DNA of 64,000 nucleotides from DATKMP01 sp963790045. GTDB taxonomy: Bacteria; Bacteroidota; Ignavibacteria; UBA10030. The notes beneath the pieces are model-generated. The model searched no databases, was not told the origin of the DNA, and was given only the letters and a program-made list of their open reading frames with translations. This document shows, piece after piece, positions 55,286-64,000 of this stretch; positions within the stretch are counted from its first letter, which is position 1; each line of letters opens with the position of its first letter. The DNA is taken from positions 496,001-560,000 of the forward strand of contig CAWBMS010000008.1 of the NCBI GenBank assembly GCA_963790045.1, in the 5' to 3' direction. Position numbers and translations under genes: made by a program.

Positions 55286-57679
55286 TTATTTTATGAGCAC
55301 TAACTTCTTCGTCTCTTTATAAGAATCTGCAGTAAACCGATAGAAGTACACACCACTGGAGAGATTCGATGCATTAAAGGTTACCGAATATGTTCCAGCA
55401 GATTGCTTTCCACTTACTAGTGTTGTACTTCTCTACCTAAAATATTATAAACTTTCAAACTTACTTGGGCTGTTTTTGGAATCGAATATTCGATTCGAGT
55501 TGTCGGATTAAAAGGATTGGGATAATTCTGTTCCAGTTTAAAAGTCGAAGGCAAATTTGAAATACTCTTTTCAACACTTGTCGGGTTGTTCTTAATATAG
55601 TTTGCCATCCACAAAAGTGCCGGTCTTGCCGTGCCATCTGAACGAACCAGGTAACTCGAGGAAATTGGCGCCCACATTTCATCCTCTTTGTATCCCCAGA
55701 GAGTAATGCCTTTCACATCGGGATTTTGCCAGAATATCGGAAATATCATTTGATATTCTTTCGATTGGAGGTTGTCGTCAGGCGTTCCAGCATTGTTCAG
55801 ATTTCCTAAATCCATCTCAGATATGTAGATCGGCACACCGGTCGCCGCAAGTCGGTCCAGATTACTCCTCAATATGCTCGTATCGGCAGACTCTATTTCA
55901 CCACTATGGCATTGCAAGCCAATACCATCTATCAGTCCCTGTTGCTCCAGCAAATTGACGATTTGCAGGTAGGAAGTTGTGGCTGAATTGTCATTAATGA
56001 TGTTGTAATCATTAATCAGCAGTTTCGTATCGCTCGGCATGTACTTCCTCGCCAGCTTGAAAGCGGTTATTATCCAGTCCCACCCCGTTGCCCCCTTACC
56101 ACCAAGGGCCTTTTCGTAATTAGCATTAGTGCCGGAGCCATCCGGAGGATTATGTCCAGTCAGAGGCTCATTTACAACATCGACCATATCTAATTTCGGA
56201 TATCGCTGTCCCACTTCTCTGATCCATGTGTCGATGTAATGATACTGTGTCGCAGAATCGAGGCCGGAGATCCATGAAGGCTGCTGCTGTCCCCAAATCA
56301 AATTATGGTCTTTGAACACCATATGATGGCTCAGCGCGTAGTTATATACTTCATCCAGTCCGCTCCAATTCCATTGTGTTGTATCTTGTGAAATACCCGA
56401 TTGAACCCCATTTACCTGCATTTCCGGGGGTTATCTGGTTCCAAAAATTGGCGAAATTTGAATCGGGGGAATCGTCTGCATTCCCTAAGAACTTAGCCAT
56501 ACCAGCAGCCAGTGCAGGGCCATTGTAGACTCCTGCCAGGATTTATTATACCCAATCCTTCATTATCAAGATTACTTACAGTAAAATGAAGATATGATTT
56601 ACCAAAGGCGAGCTTATCGATATCCAATCCCCGGCGTCCACCACCGATTTGGAAAGTCCTCGTTAAACTGTCTATACTTACGACGAACGGATTTCCCATT
56701 GCACCCCGATAGGCGTTCTCAGTCAGGTTGACCCACTTCCACACTCCTGCGCCGACTGTGCCAGGACCATCCACAAAATAAGTTGGCTGCGAGAAACCGG
56801 CTGTGTCAAGGCCGGCTACGGCAATCCAATCGCTATCCAGCGCGGCGTCTTTCATGCCGAATCCATTGCCATAGAAAAAGGTGCCGCTGCCTGAATCGAC
56901 TCGGACGCGTGCAAAAAGATTGTAAGCTCCCGAATCGGGGAATTGCATCTGATACGTTATCACACGACTCGTGTCGCCAGGATTTCCGGTATTTACAGGG
57001 CTGGAATTCACAGCAACATAAATCTCACCGCTATCTTGCAGGACTGAGAAATCGCTGCCGCCCCCTCCCGATTCTCCTTCCACTATTAAAGGTCTCTTGC
57101 TTGCATTCGCGTCCACGATCTGTAGATTATCGATCCAAATAGCATTCCCGGTATCCACGCTTCCGTAGAAGTGAACAGGCCCTCGGATGTATCTGGAAGT
57201 ATCGGTGACAGTAAACTGCATCGTGTATTGCTTCCATTGCGTCGTGAGAGTAGCTGGGCGTATTGCTCGCATATTCTCCGTCGTGCCTGACTCCATAGTA
57301 GTGAAATTAACGGTCTCACCGGCATTTGCGCTTTTCGCCCAAATAGAATAATTGTAAGTCTAGCCCCTGGCATCACTTGCAAACTCTCTGCAATTGCCTG
57401 GATATCCCATTGATTGACACCAAGACCATGAACTGTAACTTTCAATGCGCGGTTTCCTTGTTCCACTGTGTCACTGACAATTTCGAATACCGGTCTCGAT
57501 TTTACCGTGTCAGCCACTTGGATAACCCATCCTTTAACAGAATTTACAATACCCGTATCAGAATTTTCAAATCCTCCATTGGTAACAATCTGTGCATGAA
57601 GCACGTCAAATAACCCGAAAAGAAAAACAGAAACTACAATCAATCTGTATAATTTATTATATTTAATCGAATCGCTCAT
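55286..57679 (-). CDS. Secreted GH10 xylanase-like enzyme with T9SS sorting tail (about four frame breaks)
   Basis: The bridged product is about 797 residues. Order: signal peptide (ends DVLHAQ); a CBM4/9-like domain (VTNGGFENSDTG); a second carbohydrate-binding-like domain (VEGESGGGGSDFSVLQDSG); GH10 catalytic domain (LAAGMAKFLGNADDSPDSNF, then NLIWGQQQPSW); T9SS domain (LEQNYPNPFNPTTRIEYSIP ... LSSGVYFYRFTA). The acid/base Glu is in VVNEPL and the nucleophile Glu in YISEMDLG; both are intact. GH10 enzymes cut beta-1,4-xylan. Breaks lie near 57358, 56535, 56418 and 55432. I start at ATG 57679, 5 bases after GGAG. The protein should be exported and anchored or released at the cell surface. 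Confidence 0.87.
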
Positions 57680-57777
57680 CATGACTCCAATGTAATTAGT
57701 AAAACATAACGTCTTTTTTAAAGTACTCATTCTTTTTTACTTAGTAAATAATTTTCTGCAATCACTTTCACTTAACC

Positions 57778-59550
57778 TCATTTCACCAATACCATTTTTC
57801 TCACCTGGTGGAAAGTGCCGGCGGTAATGGAATAGAAATAAACTCCGCTCGATAATTTATCGGCATTAAATCCGACCGAGTGATTACCCGCCGTTTGCCG
57901 TCCATCTACCAGAGTCTTAACTTCTCTCCCGAGCACATCATAAATTTTCAATGTGACGTTACTGGTCACCGGCAACTGGTAATTAATAACTGTTGTTGGA
58001 TTGAAGGGATTAGGATAGTTCTGTTCCACTTGGAGTTTATCGGGAACTTGCCCCTGTGTGCGAACAAAATCCCAAAGATAAGGGTGAGGCGAAAGACTGC
58101 CACCAATCAAAGCTAATTCAGCACTTTCTTGCGCCTTCCAAAATGCATACTGAGTTGGGAACCACCCTAAATCGCCAACAGGGAACGCACCCAATCCTCC
58201 TGTTAACAAATCAGCATCGGTATAGGAAAGATCGATTGGAATTGGCCAATCCGCATGAACGAAATTTAAAGCTTCTGGATTTTCCGCTTGACGCCATGAT
58301 TGCATTGGAGTTTTGTAGCCTGTGTCAACGCATGCTATTGCATAAGCTTTTAAAACTGCAAGCTGGGTTGTGAACAACACATCCGTCTTTTTAAAAGCAG
58401 GTAATTTATTCAATATCCAACCAAGCTTCGTAAGATCATGATATGCTTTATTGGCAAATAAGCTTTCAGTTCTTGCGTTCGCTAAAATCATCTGGGAGAC
58501 CCATTGAGCACTACCATCAATATGGTTCGTATTTAATGTTTGAACGATATTGGAAAGTGATGTATCCCAATATGCGAGGTTCTTATCTACATAAACGCCA
58601 TATGTTCTTGCCGTGAAAGTGGAATCCACACGCAGGTTAACAAGACCCATTGGTAAGGTGTCTGCGCTAAGACCAGCATCCTCCACACCAAAAGGTTGGT
58701 AATAGGCTTGCAGCTGGCAGTTGACATAGATGTTATTGGTTATGCTGAGATTCGTCTGATCTCCGTAATTCATCATAACATAACCTGCACAATCTATAAA
58801 GTCATTATGATTGAAAATCACTCTATTCACCGTGTATCCATTCCTGAATCTGTACAAATCACCCTGAGTATTCACGTGTGTGCAGTTTTCAACTAAAAGA
58901 GTATCCTGCTGAAATGCCGAACCACTATTGAAATCTGTAACACCACCGTTACGACGGCATGAATGTCCATCCAAATTTACAAAGTAATCATTTGTAAATT
59001 TTATAACCGACATTGCCGGAGGACCGCCAACCCATGTCCACAAAGTATGCTCCATAATGCAATTATCCACTTGTAGTTTCAGACCGGGTCCACTAAAACC
59101 AAAGAATGCCCATCCTCCGCTGTTGTTTTGTGCATTACCTAATTCAAGATCGACGTTCTTAACAAGCAGGTCTTTATTGATGGTCATACCTCCAGTGACG
59201 TTAACCCCTGTTACACTAACAACATTACCCGTAACAATCGGCGGCTGCATTGTAAGTGAAACTGTTTTCAAATTTTGCTCCGGTCCCATAATGATGGTCC
59301 GATATTTGGAGGAAGAGGAAGAATTATTGTCGCACCCATAAACTCCCCCGGCTTTCAGAAAATATACACGGGTTGCGGGAGCAAGACTGTCTGATTTCAT
59401 GAGAAGATACAGAGTATTATCTCCAAATTCATAACTATCTTTTACCACAAGAGTATCGCCGCTTACTCTCGAGACATACTGCATATCCTGTGCAAACGTC
59501 AATGATATAGAAAGAGCAACCATGATAAAAAGCATTATTATACTTTTCAT
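57778..59550 (-). CDS. Secreted right-handed beta-helix-like protein with T9SS sorting tail
   Basis: About 590 residues from ATG 59550, preceded by GGAGG; the upstream in-frame extension to 59619 is not supported. Signal peptide MKSIIMLFIMVALSIS... ends near FAQ. The middle has repeating short strands with Asn/Asp turns (NVDLELGNAQNN, VDNCIMEHTLWTW, FNHNDFIDCAGYVMMN, ITNNIYVNCQLQ), which suggests a parallel beta-helix as in polysaccharide lyases and carbohydrate-binding proteins; I see no assured catalytic motif. The last 80 residues are a T9SS type-A domain (VEQNYPNPFNPTTVINYQLP, YDVLGREVKTLVDG, SGVYFYSI). It lies just upstream of the GH10 gene, so both probably act on plant-type polysaccharide. 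Confidence 0.82.
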   Translation of the reverse strand: MKSIIMLFIMVALSISLTFAQDMQYVSRVSGDTLVVKDSYEFGDNTLYLLMKSDSLAPATRVYFLKAGGVYGCDNNSSSSSKYRTIIMGPEQNLKTVSLTMQPPIVTGNVVSVTGVNVTGGMTINKDLLVKNVDLELGNAQNNSGGWAFFGFSGPGLKLQVDNCIMEHTLWTWVGGPPAMSVIKFTNDYFVNLDGHSCRRNGGVTDFNSGSAFQQDTLLVENCTHVNTQGDLYRFRNGYTVNRVIFNHNDFIDCAGYVMMNYGDQTNLSITNNIYVNCQLQAYYQPFGVEDAGLSADTLPMGLVNLRVDSTFTARTYGVYVDKNLAYWDTSLSNIVQTLNTNHIDGSAQWVSQMILANARTESLFANKAYHDLTKLGWILNKLPAFKKTDVLFTTQLAVLKAYAIACVDTGYKTPMQSWRQAENPEALNFVHADWPIPIDLSYTDADLLTGGLGAFPVGDLGWFPTQYAFWKAQESAELALIGGSLSPHPYLWDFVRTQGQVPDKLQVEQNYPNPFNPTTVINYQLPVTSNVTLKIYDVLGREVKTLVDGRQTAGNHSVGFNADKLSSGVYFYSITAGTFHQVRKMVLVK

Positions 59551-59909
59551 TTGGAACCTCCATAAAGAAATTGTTTTTATAAACCATCTGCAAAAAATAT
59601 CCGTTGTTTTTCTCTTCATTCATCTATCGGTTCCATAGTATGAAAAAGATATAAGACACGTTATAAAAAACATTTACTTCATTCGAATTTACGCTCAAAT
59701 CATGAAAAGGTAGATTGTGTTTAAGTTTAAAATCCTATCTTTATATTAAAATTACCAGATTTTTTGTCTTTGCCAGTTTAAAGTCCGGCACCTATAATCC
59801 CCTAATTTACACTATTTTCATTTACTGTCAAGTTCAATGGTAACTTGAAGTCAATACTTGATTAAGACCTCTCTTCCACCGCTAATAGTCAGCACTATTG
59901 ATGATGAAT
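59551..59909. other. Intergenic region before the beta-helix gene
   Basis: The 359 bases between the SGNH-TPR stop and the beta-helix start are AT-rich. They contain one candidate promoter (59804-59831) and the beta-helix ribosome-binding site. I see no terminator after the SGNH-TPR gene and no repeat. Confidence 0.5.
59804..59831 (-). promoter_or_regulatory. Candidate promoter of the beta-helix/GH10 genes
   Basis: On the minus strand TTGACA (59826-59831) is separated by 16 bases from TAAATT (59804-59809). It would give a leader of about 245 bases before the beta-helix ATG. The -35 is perfect, the -10 and spacing are weaker. Confidence 0.4.
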
Positions 59910-61853
59910 TCATTTTAAAGCATTTAGTATTTGTTGTTTTAGTTTATTTGCTTCGGGATAATTGGGTTTTACCGATAAGCATTTTTGTATCATTGCCAAA
60001 GCTGCTTTAAAATCTTTCTTTTGGGAATAAGCCAACGAAAGATTGTATGACACTGATGGATCCTTGGAATTTAATTTATACGCTTCAGTTAAATATCTAA
60101 CTGCATCATCGTACCTTTCTCTATACAGTTGTATTATTCCAACTCTCTTTGAAGTATAATCCGACATATCTATTTTATTTTTATGATAAAAATATGTAAG
60201 AAGAGTATTGAAATCCTTTAGAGCAGGGTACTGATAGAGTAAAAGATTAATATGATTTAAATAATTTTTTATATCATCTCTTTTCAAATACGTTGCAGCG
60301 GCAAATAAATGGGCATCAGTCCAGGATAAACTTCCTTCTGTTTTGTACATTGCTATAGAATCGATTAAATCCTTTGGGTGAAGTAACTCGACAAAATCCT
60401 TCTCTTGAAATTCCGACATTACTTTACTCTTTTTTACGTACGGCCAATTATTTTTCAGTAAAGTAATATTATCATTACCAATGATTGAATCGAGTTTTGT
60501 AAATATAAAATTAACACGTGTTAAACTATCCTGCTCGCCAAACGGAATTTCAGGGTCTTCTGTTTTCGGTAGATATCCTTCTTTTTCCATACAATCGTAA
60601 AAAGCTTTTCCCATAAGTTGATATCCTTTTACATTCGGATGCAAATGATCAACAATGAGATTGTCACCAACTATTCCATCTGGACTTGCGGAATCAAATA
60701 TTGAGTCCGTTTGAACAACAGAATCATGAAATTCTAGACCCAAATCGTCGATGAGTTTATTTATCTTTTCGGGCGCCCTGAACCTCAGTGCATCCAGATC
60801 CTTTGCCAATTTGAAAAGGGAATCAGCTTTTGCAATATGATTACTTTTTAACTCCTTCTCCGCCTCTTCATAAGCTTGATCTGCGGTTTGATTTCCCGGT
60901 GTACTTACCGAAATAAACGGTTTTTGATCTTTTAAATTACTGACTAACCTGCCCAATATGACCGGCACTCCTTTATCTTTAATCATCTTTAGAATATCGG
61001 TCATGTTCTCCCTAAATTGTTCAACTCCTTCGTCGAACAACTTAGAATTCAAAAGAATGGATTTGTCTTTTGCCATATTAGACATCATGGTACCTGAGGG
61101 TTTATTATTATTCCCGGATGACCACAATGACGATACCCAGTGCAATGAATTGCGCACGAGTTGCGTTATCCTGAAGTCATTCAAATACAACATGAATCTG
61201 ATGAGAGTTCGGGACGCACCAAACGATTGAACCGACCCGACACCCAATGCGCCATAATATTCATTATGTCCGGTATAGATTAAAATTAAATCCGGCTTTT
61301 GATTCAGTACTCCCGGTAAAAGGTCTAACAACGTGTACGAGTTTATCGCGGTCATACCTAAATTAATAACTTCGATTGGTGTATGAGGATAAACCAATTC
61401 TAACCTCTTCCGTATATACCGGGAAAACGATCCCATCGGGCTATATGGAAAACCTTCCGCACTGCTTTCACCTAAGACAAACACCCTAAAAGAAGTTGTT
61501 TTTTTGTGCATATCGAATTCATCTGCACTTGTCGTAGGGTTAAAGCTGCCGCTCGTAAAATATTTTTTTCCGCTGTTCTCGTTTATTACATATTTACCTT
61601 CCCCAACACTCACCCATTGATCAAAATTATTACCATAATTTATGATCCTTAAGAAAATTTCAAGAATGACTAAAAAGATTATTGGCAGCAATACCAATAC
61701 TGCATAAAACCATTTAGGGGGTGGTTTTTCTGTTGACTCAACTATTTTTTTTATTTCCGATCGTTGAAGATGATATTTTTTTGAAAGTTCACTTAGTGAA
61801 AGACGATCTTTATCGTTTAAAAGCTGCTCCTTTATTTCTTTGGATATTTTCAT
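59910..61853 (-). CDS. Membrane-anchored SGNH hydrolase-like protein with N-terminal HTH-like segment and C-terminal TPRs
   Basis: This intact protein has 647 residues. Residues 1-45 are charged and include a helix-turn-helix-like stretch (LSLSELSKKYHLQRSEIKKI). A transmembrane helix follows (about 48-71). The extracytoplasmic SGNH domain shows block I VFVLGESSAEG (Ser130, with GES for GDS), block II NLGMTAINS (Gly166), block III IYTGHNEYYG (Asn197) and block V VDHLHPN (Asp402, His405). The last 100 residues contain tetratricopeptide-like repeats (RYDDAVRYLTEAYKLNSKDPS, FKAALAMIQKCLSVKPNYPEA). Such proteins usually hydrolyse acyl or acetyl groups on carbohydrates. It starts one base after the stop of the spermidine-synthase-like gene, so the two are translationally coupled. 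The substrate is unknown. Confidence 0.85.
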   Translation of the reverse strand: MKISKEIKEQLLNDKDRLSLSELSKKYHLQRSEIKKIVESTEKPPPKWFYAVLVLLPIIFLVILEIFLRIINYGNNFDQWVSVGEGKYVINENSGKKYFTSGSFNPTTSADEFDMHKKTTSFRVFVLGESSAEGFPYSPMGSFSRYIRKRLELVYPHTPIEVINLGMTAINSYTLLDLLPGVLNQKPDLILIYTGHNEYYGALGVGSVQSFGASRTLIRFMLYLNDFRITQLVRNSLHWVSSLWSSGNNNKPSGTMMSNMAKDKSILLNSKLFDEGVEQFRENMTDILKMIKDKGVPVILGRLVSNLKDQKPFISVSTPGNQTADQAYEEAEKELKSNHIAKADSLFKLAKDLDALRFRAPEKINKLIDDLGLEFHDSVVQTDSIFDSASPDGIVGDNLIVDHLHPNVKGYQLMGKAFYDCMEKEGYLPKTEDPEIPFGEQDSLTRVNFIFTKLDSIIGNDNITLLKNNWPYVKKSKVMSEFQEKDFVELLHPKDLIDSIAMYKTEGSLSWTDAHLFAAATYLKRDDIKNYLNHINLLLYQYPALKDFNTLLTYFYHKNKIDMSDYTSKRVGIIQLYRERYDDAVRYLTEAYKLNSKDPSVSYNLSLAYSQKKDFKAALAMIQKCLSVKPNYPEANKLKQQILNALK

Positions 61854-61854
61854 A

Positions 61855-64000
61855 CTAGCCCTGTTTACTGGTTGTAGAACCCGAACTCAAAAAAATAAAG
61901 ATAAGTAAATACATACTTAATCCAACAAAAAAGCATGCCGTAAACCCAAAAGTCATGGAGAGGATCACTGCCGTTATCGAACCGAGAACGGTAAAAATCC
62001 CGTTTACTCCATACATCCATGGTATATATTTTACTAGATTATTTTGCTGTAACATTTGTATCCCGGTGGGAAAAGGAATACCTAATAAAAAGCCGAATGG
62101 CAACAGTAAAACAAAACAAACAATCGCTCGAACAAATAATCCATAAGCCAGCAATTCATTGAGTATAAACGGATGTACAACAAATAGAACCACACCGGCA
62201 ATGACTATGAAACCCGATATATTTTTCAACCGTTTCACATTGTCATGCGAATAAATTTTTCCCCCGAAAAAACTTCCGATCCCCATTCCGACCAATAGCG
62301 AACCAAGCAAAATGGATAAAGCAATCGTTGGCGAGCCAAGGTAAAGAATAAACTTTTGGAATAGTGATAGTTCTAAAATCATAAATCCGATACCAATGCA
62401 TATAAAAACTAAGAGAGGAAGGTAAACCGTTACTTTTCTCTTTGCCCTTTTTATTATTTTTCAATTTTGATTTTATCTTCTTCAAAGGGATTATGACCGA
62501 CAACAAGGCAGCCACCGATGTTGCGGCTAGAAGATTCACAAAGTCACCGGGCACACCTTTATCTACTTTATAAAAAAACGGGTTGTCATCACGAACAGGA
62601 GATATATCAGAGCTGTTACTTGCTAATATTTTTTCGAGAGAACTTTGCCTATCTTTGATATTCTGTAACAAAATATTTTCAACTTCATCGTTAATGGGAT
62701 TATCGAGAAACGGAAGATAGGTTACACGAGGGAAATCGGCAGGAAAGGAGTTTGCGGTTTTTCCTATAGCATTTATTTCATCAATCGTATAAGCAGATTT
62801 TTTAATTACGATTGTTGGCGCATACTCGCTGCCCAAAATTAAAAAGTGATTCACGGCGTCGGCATTATCAATCCCGTTTTCTTTAAAAGCATATAACGTC
62901 GTAACAATAAGTCTAACAAGTTCCCATCTATTGTGTAAAGTAAAAATAAGCTGGCCGTTTTGAGTTAGATTTTGCAAGTAATCTTTCATCGCTTCCACGG
63001 TGAGAAGAAAATTTTCATTGGAAGCAAGCCCGTCAATATTCTGCAATTGTTTTGTAGAAGGAAGGGCCAGGACGATGATATTGTAATGCTGTTGGGTGCT
63101 TTTGATGAAATGGCGGCCTTCCGCCACTTCGATATTCACTTGTGGAAAATTTGTATAAATACCTCCGTTAAAGTCACTATTATTTTTTACGATCGCTACA
63201 AAATCCGGGTTCACCTCCACACCGGTAATTTTTTGAACCCCTCCAAGAATTCCAGCAAGAATTTCTCCCCCGCCGCCAGGACCTATCACCAGCATATTTT
63301 TCTTTTCTTCTTTCGTCAGAAAAAGAAACGGAATTGTCGTTGAATGCTGAAGCAACATCTTGTCAAGAAGTGTATCATGATGTGCAATGCTTCCATTGAA
63401 CTTGTACATTTGGGACCCTGCCGCACCATCGATGAAAAGATCCTTAACAATATTTTGATTGTTATATTCAACCAAATCTGATCTTCCATTGATGCTCCAC
63501 CTGCTATCGATGATATCGGGATGTATAGTTGGATTGTCGTAGGTATAATACATATCCTTTTCAGGAAAGTGTCCAATCGGAATTTTTCCTAGGAACTCTT
63601 GTTTTCCAAAGACTGTCAAAAGAAGAGCCAAACTTATAAGAGAAAGATACAGTAAATATTTTTTATCCTTTTTAACATTCAAATAATTAATGGATGAAAT
63701 AAATAGAACGAGAGCCAAAAATAGAACGGCATTTGCAGCATTGAATAAATTGAAAATGTATATTGAAAAGACAGATCCTAATGCTGCGCCAATGAGATCC
63801 GAAGCATAGACTCTAAAACCTGCACTTGCGTAATTGCTAAAAAACTCAGCGTAGACGATTCCAGCAAAAAAGAACGGAAAAAAAAGAAGGAAAAAATAGA
63901 GATACGGGTTTGTTATGAAAAAAAATATTTCCAGTATAATAAAAAGAAATAGTGAACCCCCTGATAAAAGAATGTACCGGCTGAACACTTTTGGATTTTT
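61855..64000 (-). CDS. Spermidine-synthase-like membrane protein, 5' end beyond window (one frame break)
   Basis: The frame enters from the right edge, so the N-terminus is missing; about 715 residues are visible. First come several membrane helices (FSRYILLSGGSLFLFIILEI...), then a soluble Rossmann domain of the spermidine-synthase type (VIGPGGGGEILAG, TGVEVNPDFV, VEVAEGRHF-like VNIEVAEGRHFI), then a second membrane block ending ...FLSSGSTTSKQG. The frame breaks in CCC at 62445-62447 (minus GGG); one base fewer joins the two halves through KRKVTVYLPLLVFICIGIGF. Members of this family are often annotated polyamine aminopropyltransferase, but membrane-embedded forms are uncharacterised. It overlaps no gene and is followed after one base by the SGNH-TPR gene. 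Confidence 0.82.

Noticed and set aside
1..64000. CRISPR arrays, insertion sequences, prophage or rRNA genes
   Set aside because: I found no direct-repeat array, no transposase-like frame with terminal inverted repeats, no phage genes and no rRNA sequence.

Overview
This 64 kb window looks like a chromosome segment from a free-living member of the Bacteroidota/Ignavibacteriota/Chlorobiota (FCB) group. Three things point there: C-terminal type IX secretion (T9SS) sorting domains with the ENYPNPFNP-type signature, a PorV/PorQ-family barrel, and SusC-style TonB receptors with a carboxypeptidase-regulatory-like N-terminus. Many genes have strong Shine-Dalgarno sequences (AAGGAG), and several promoters look like ordinary sigma-70 sites (TTGACA-N17-TATATT). 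That fits an Ignavibacteria-like lineage better than Bacteroidia, but the taxonomy is inference. Apart from cspA, every protein gene and both tRNAs lie on the minus strand, so transcription runs from high to low coordinates.

Layout from low to high coordinate. 0-9 kb: an unrecognised lipoprotein (cut by the window edge), tRNA-Thr(CGT), cspA on the plus strand, a protein joining two receiver-like domains to a PEP-synthase-type ATP-grasp domain, gdhA, and a cobalamin-uptake unit. In transcription order that unit is a B12 riboswitch, an intrinsic terminator, a BtuB-like receptor and an ECF-S-like membrane protein. 9.3-14.5 kb: ssb, an NHL-repeat protein, a GWxTD protein and a PIG-L-like lipoprotein with a degenerate metal site. 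14.6-22.4 kb: a three-gene outer-membrane operon (TonB receptor, large secreted protein, PorV-like barrel) with a clear promoter and a long leader. 22.7-54.6 kb: engB, then the complete ancestral ribosomal/RNA polymerase supercluster in transcription order rpmG, tRNA-Trp, secE, nusG, rplKAJL, rpoBC, rpsLG, fusA, tuf, S10, spc, alpha, ending at rplQ. 55-64 kb: a secreted GH10 xylanase-like enzyme and a secreted right-handed beta-helix-like protein, both with T9SS tails, then an SGNH-hydrolase/TPR membrane protein translationally coupled to a large spermidine-synthase-like membrane protein that runs off the right edge.

Reading frames are interrupted in many genes, including the essential single-copy rpoB, rpoC, fusA, rplJ, rpsK, engB and ssb. 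Most breaks are single-base indels, often in short homopolymers, and they cluster at 40.7-41.2 kb and 45.1-48.3 kb, while 26-40.7 kb is clean. I read these as sequencing or assembly errors and annotate each such gene as one CDS with the break positions.
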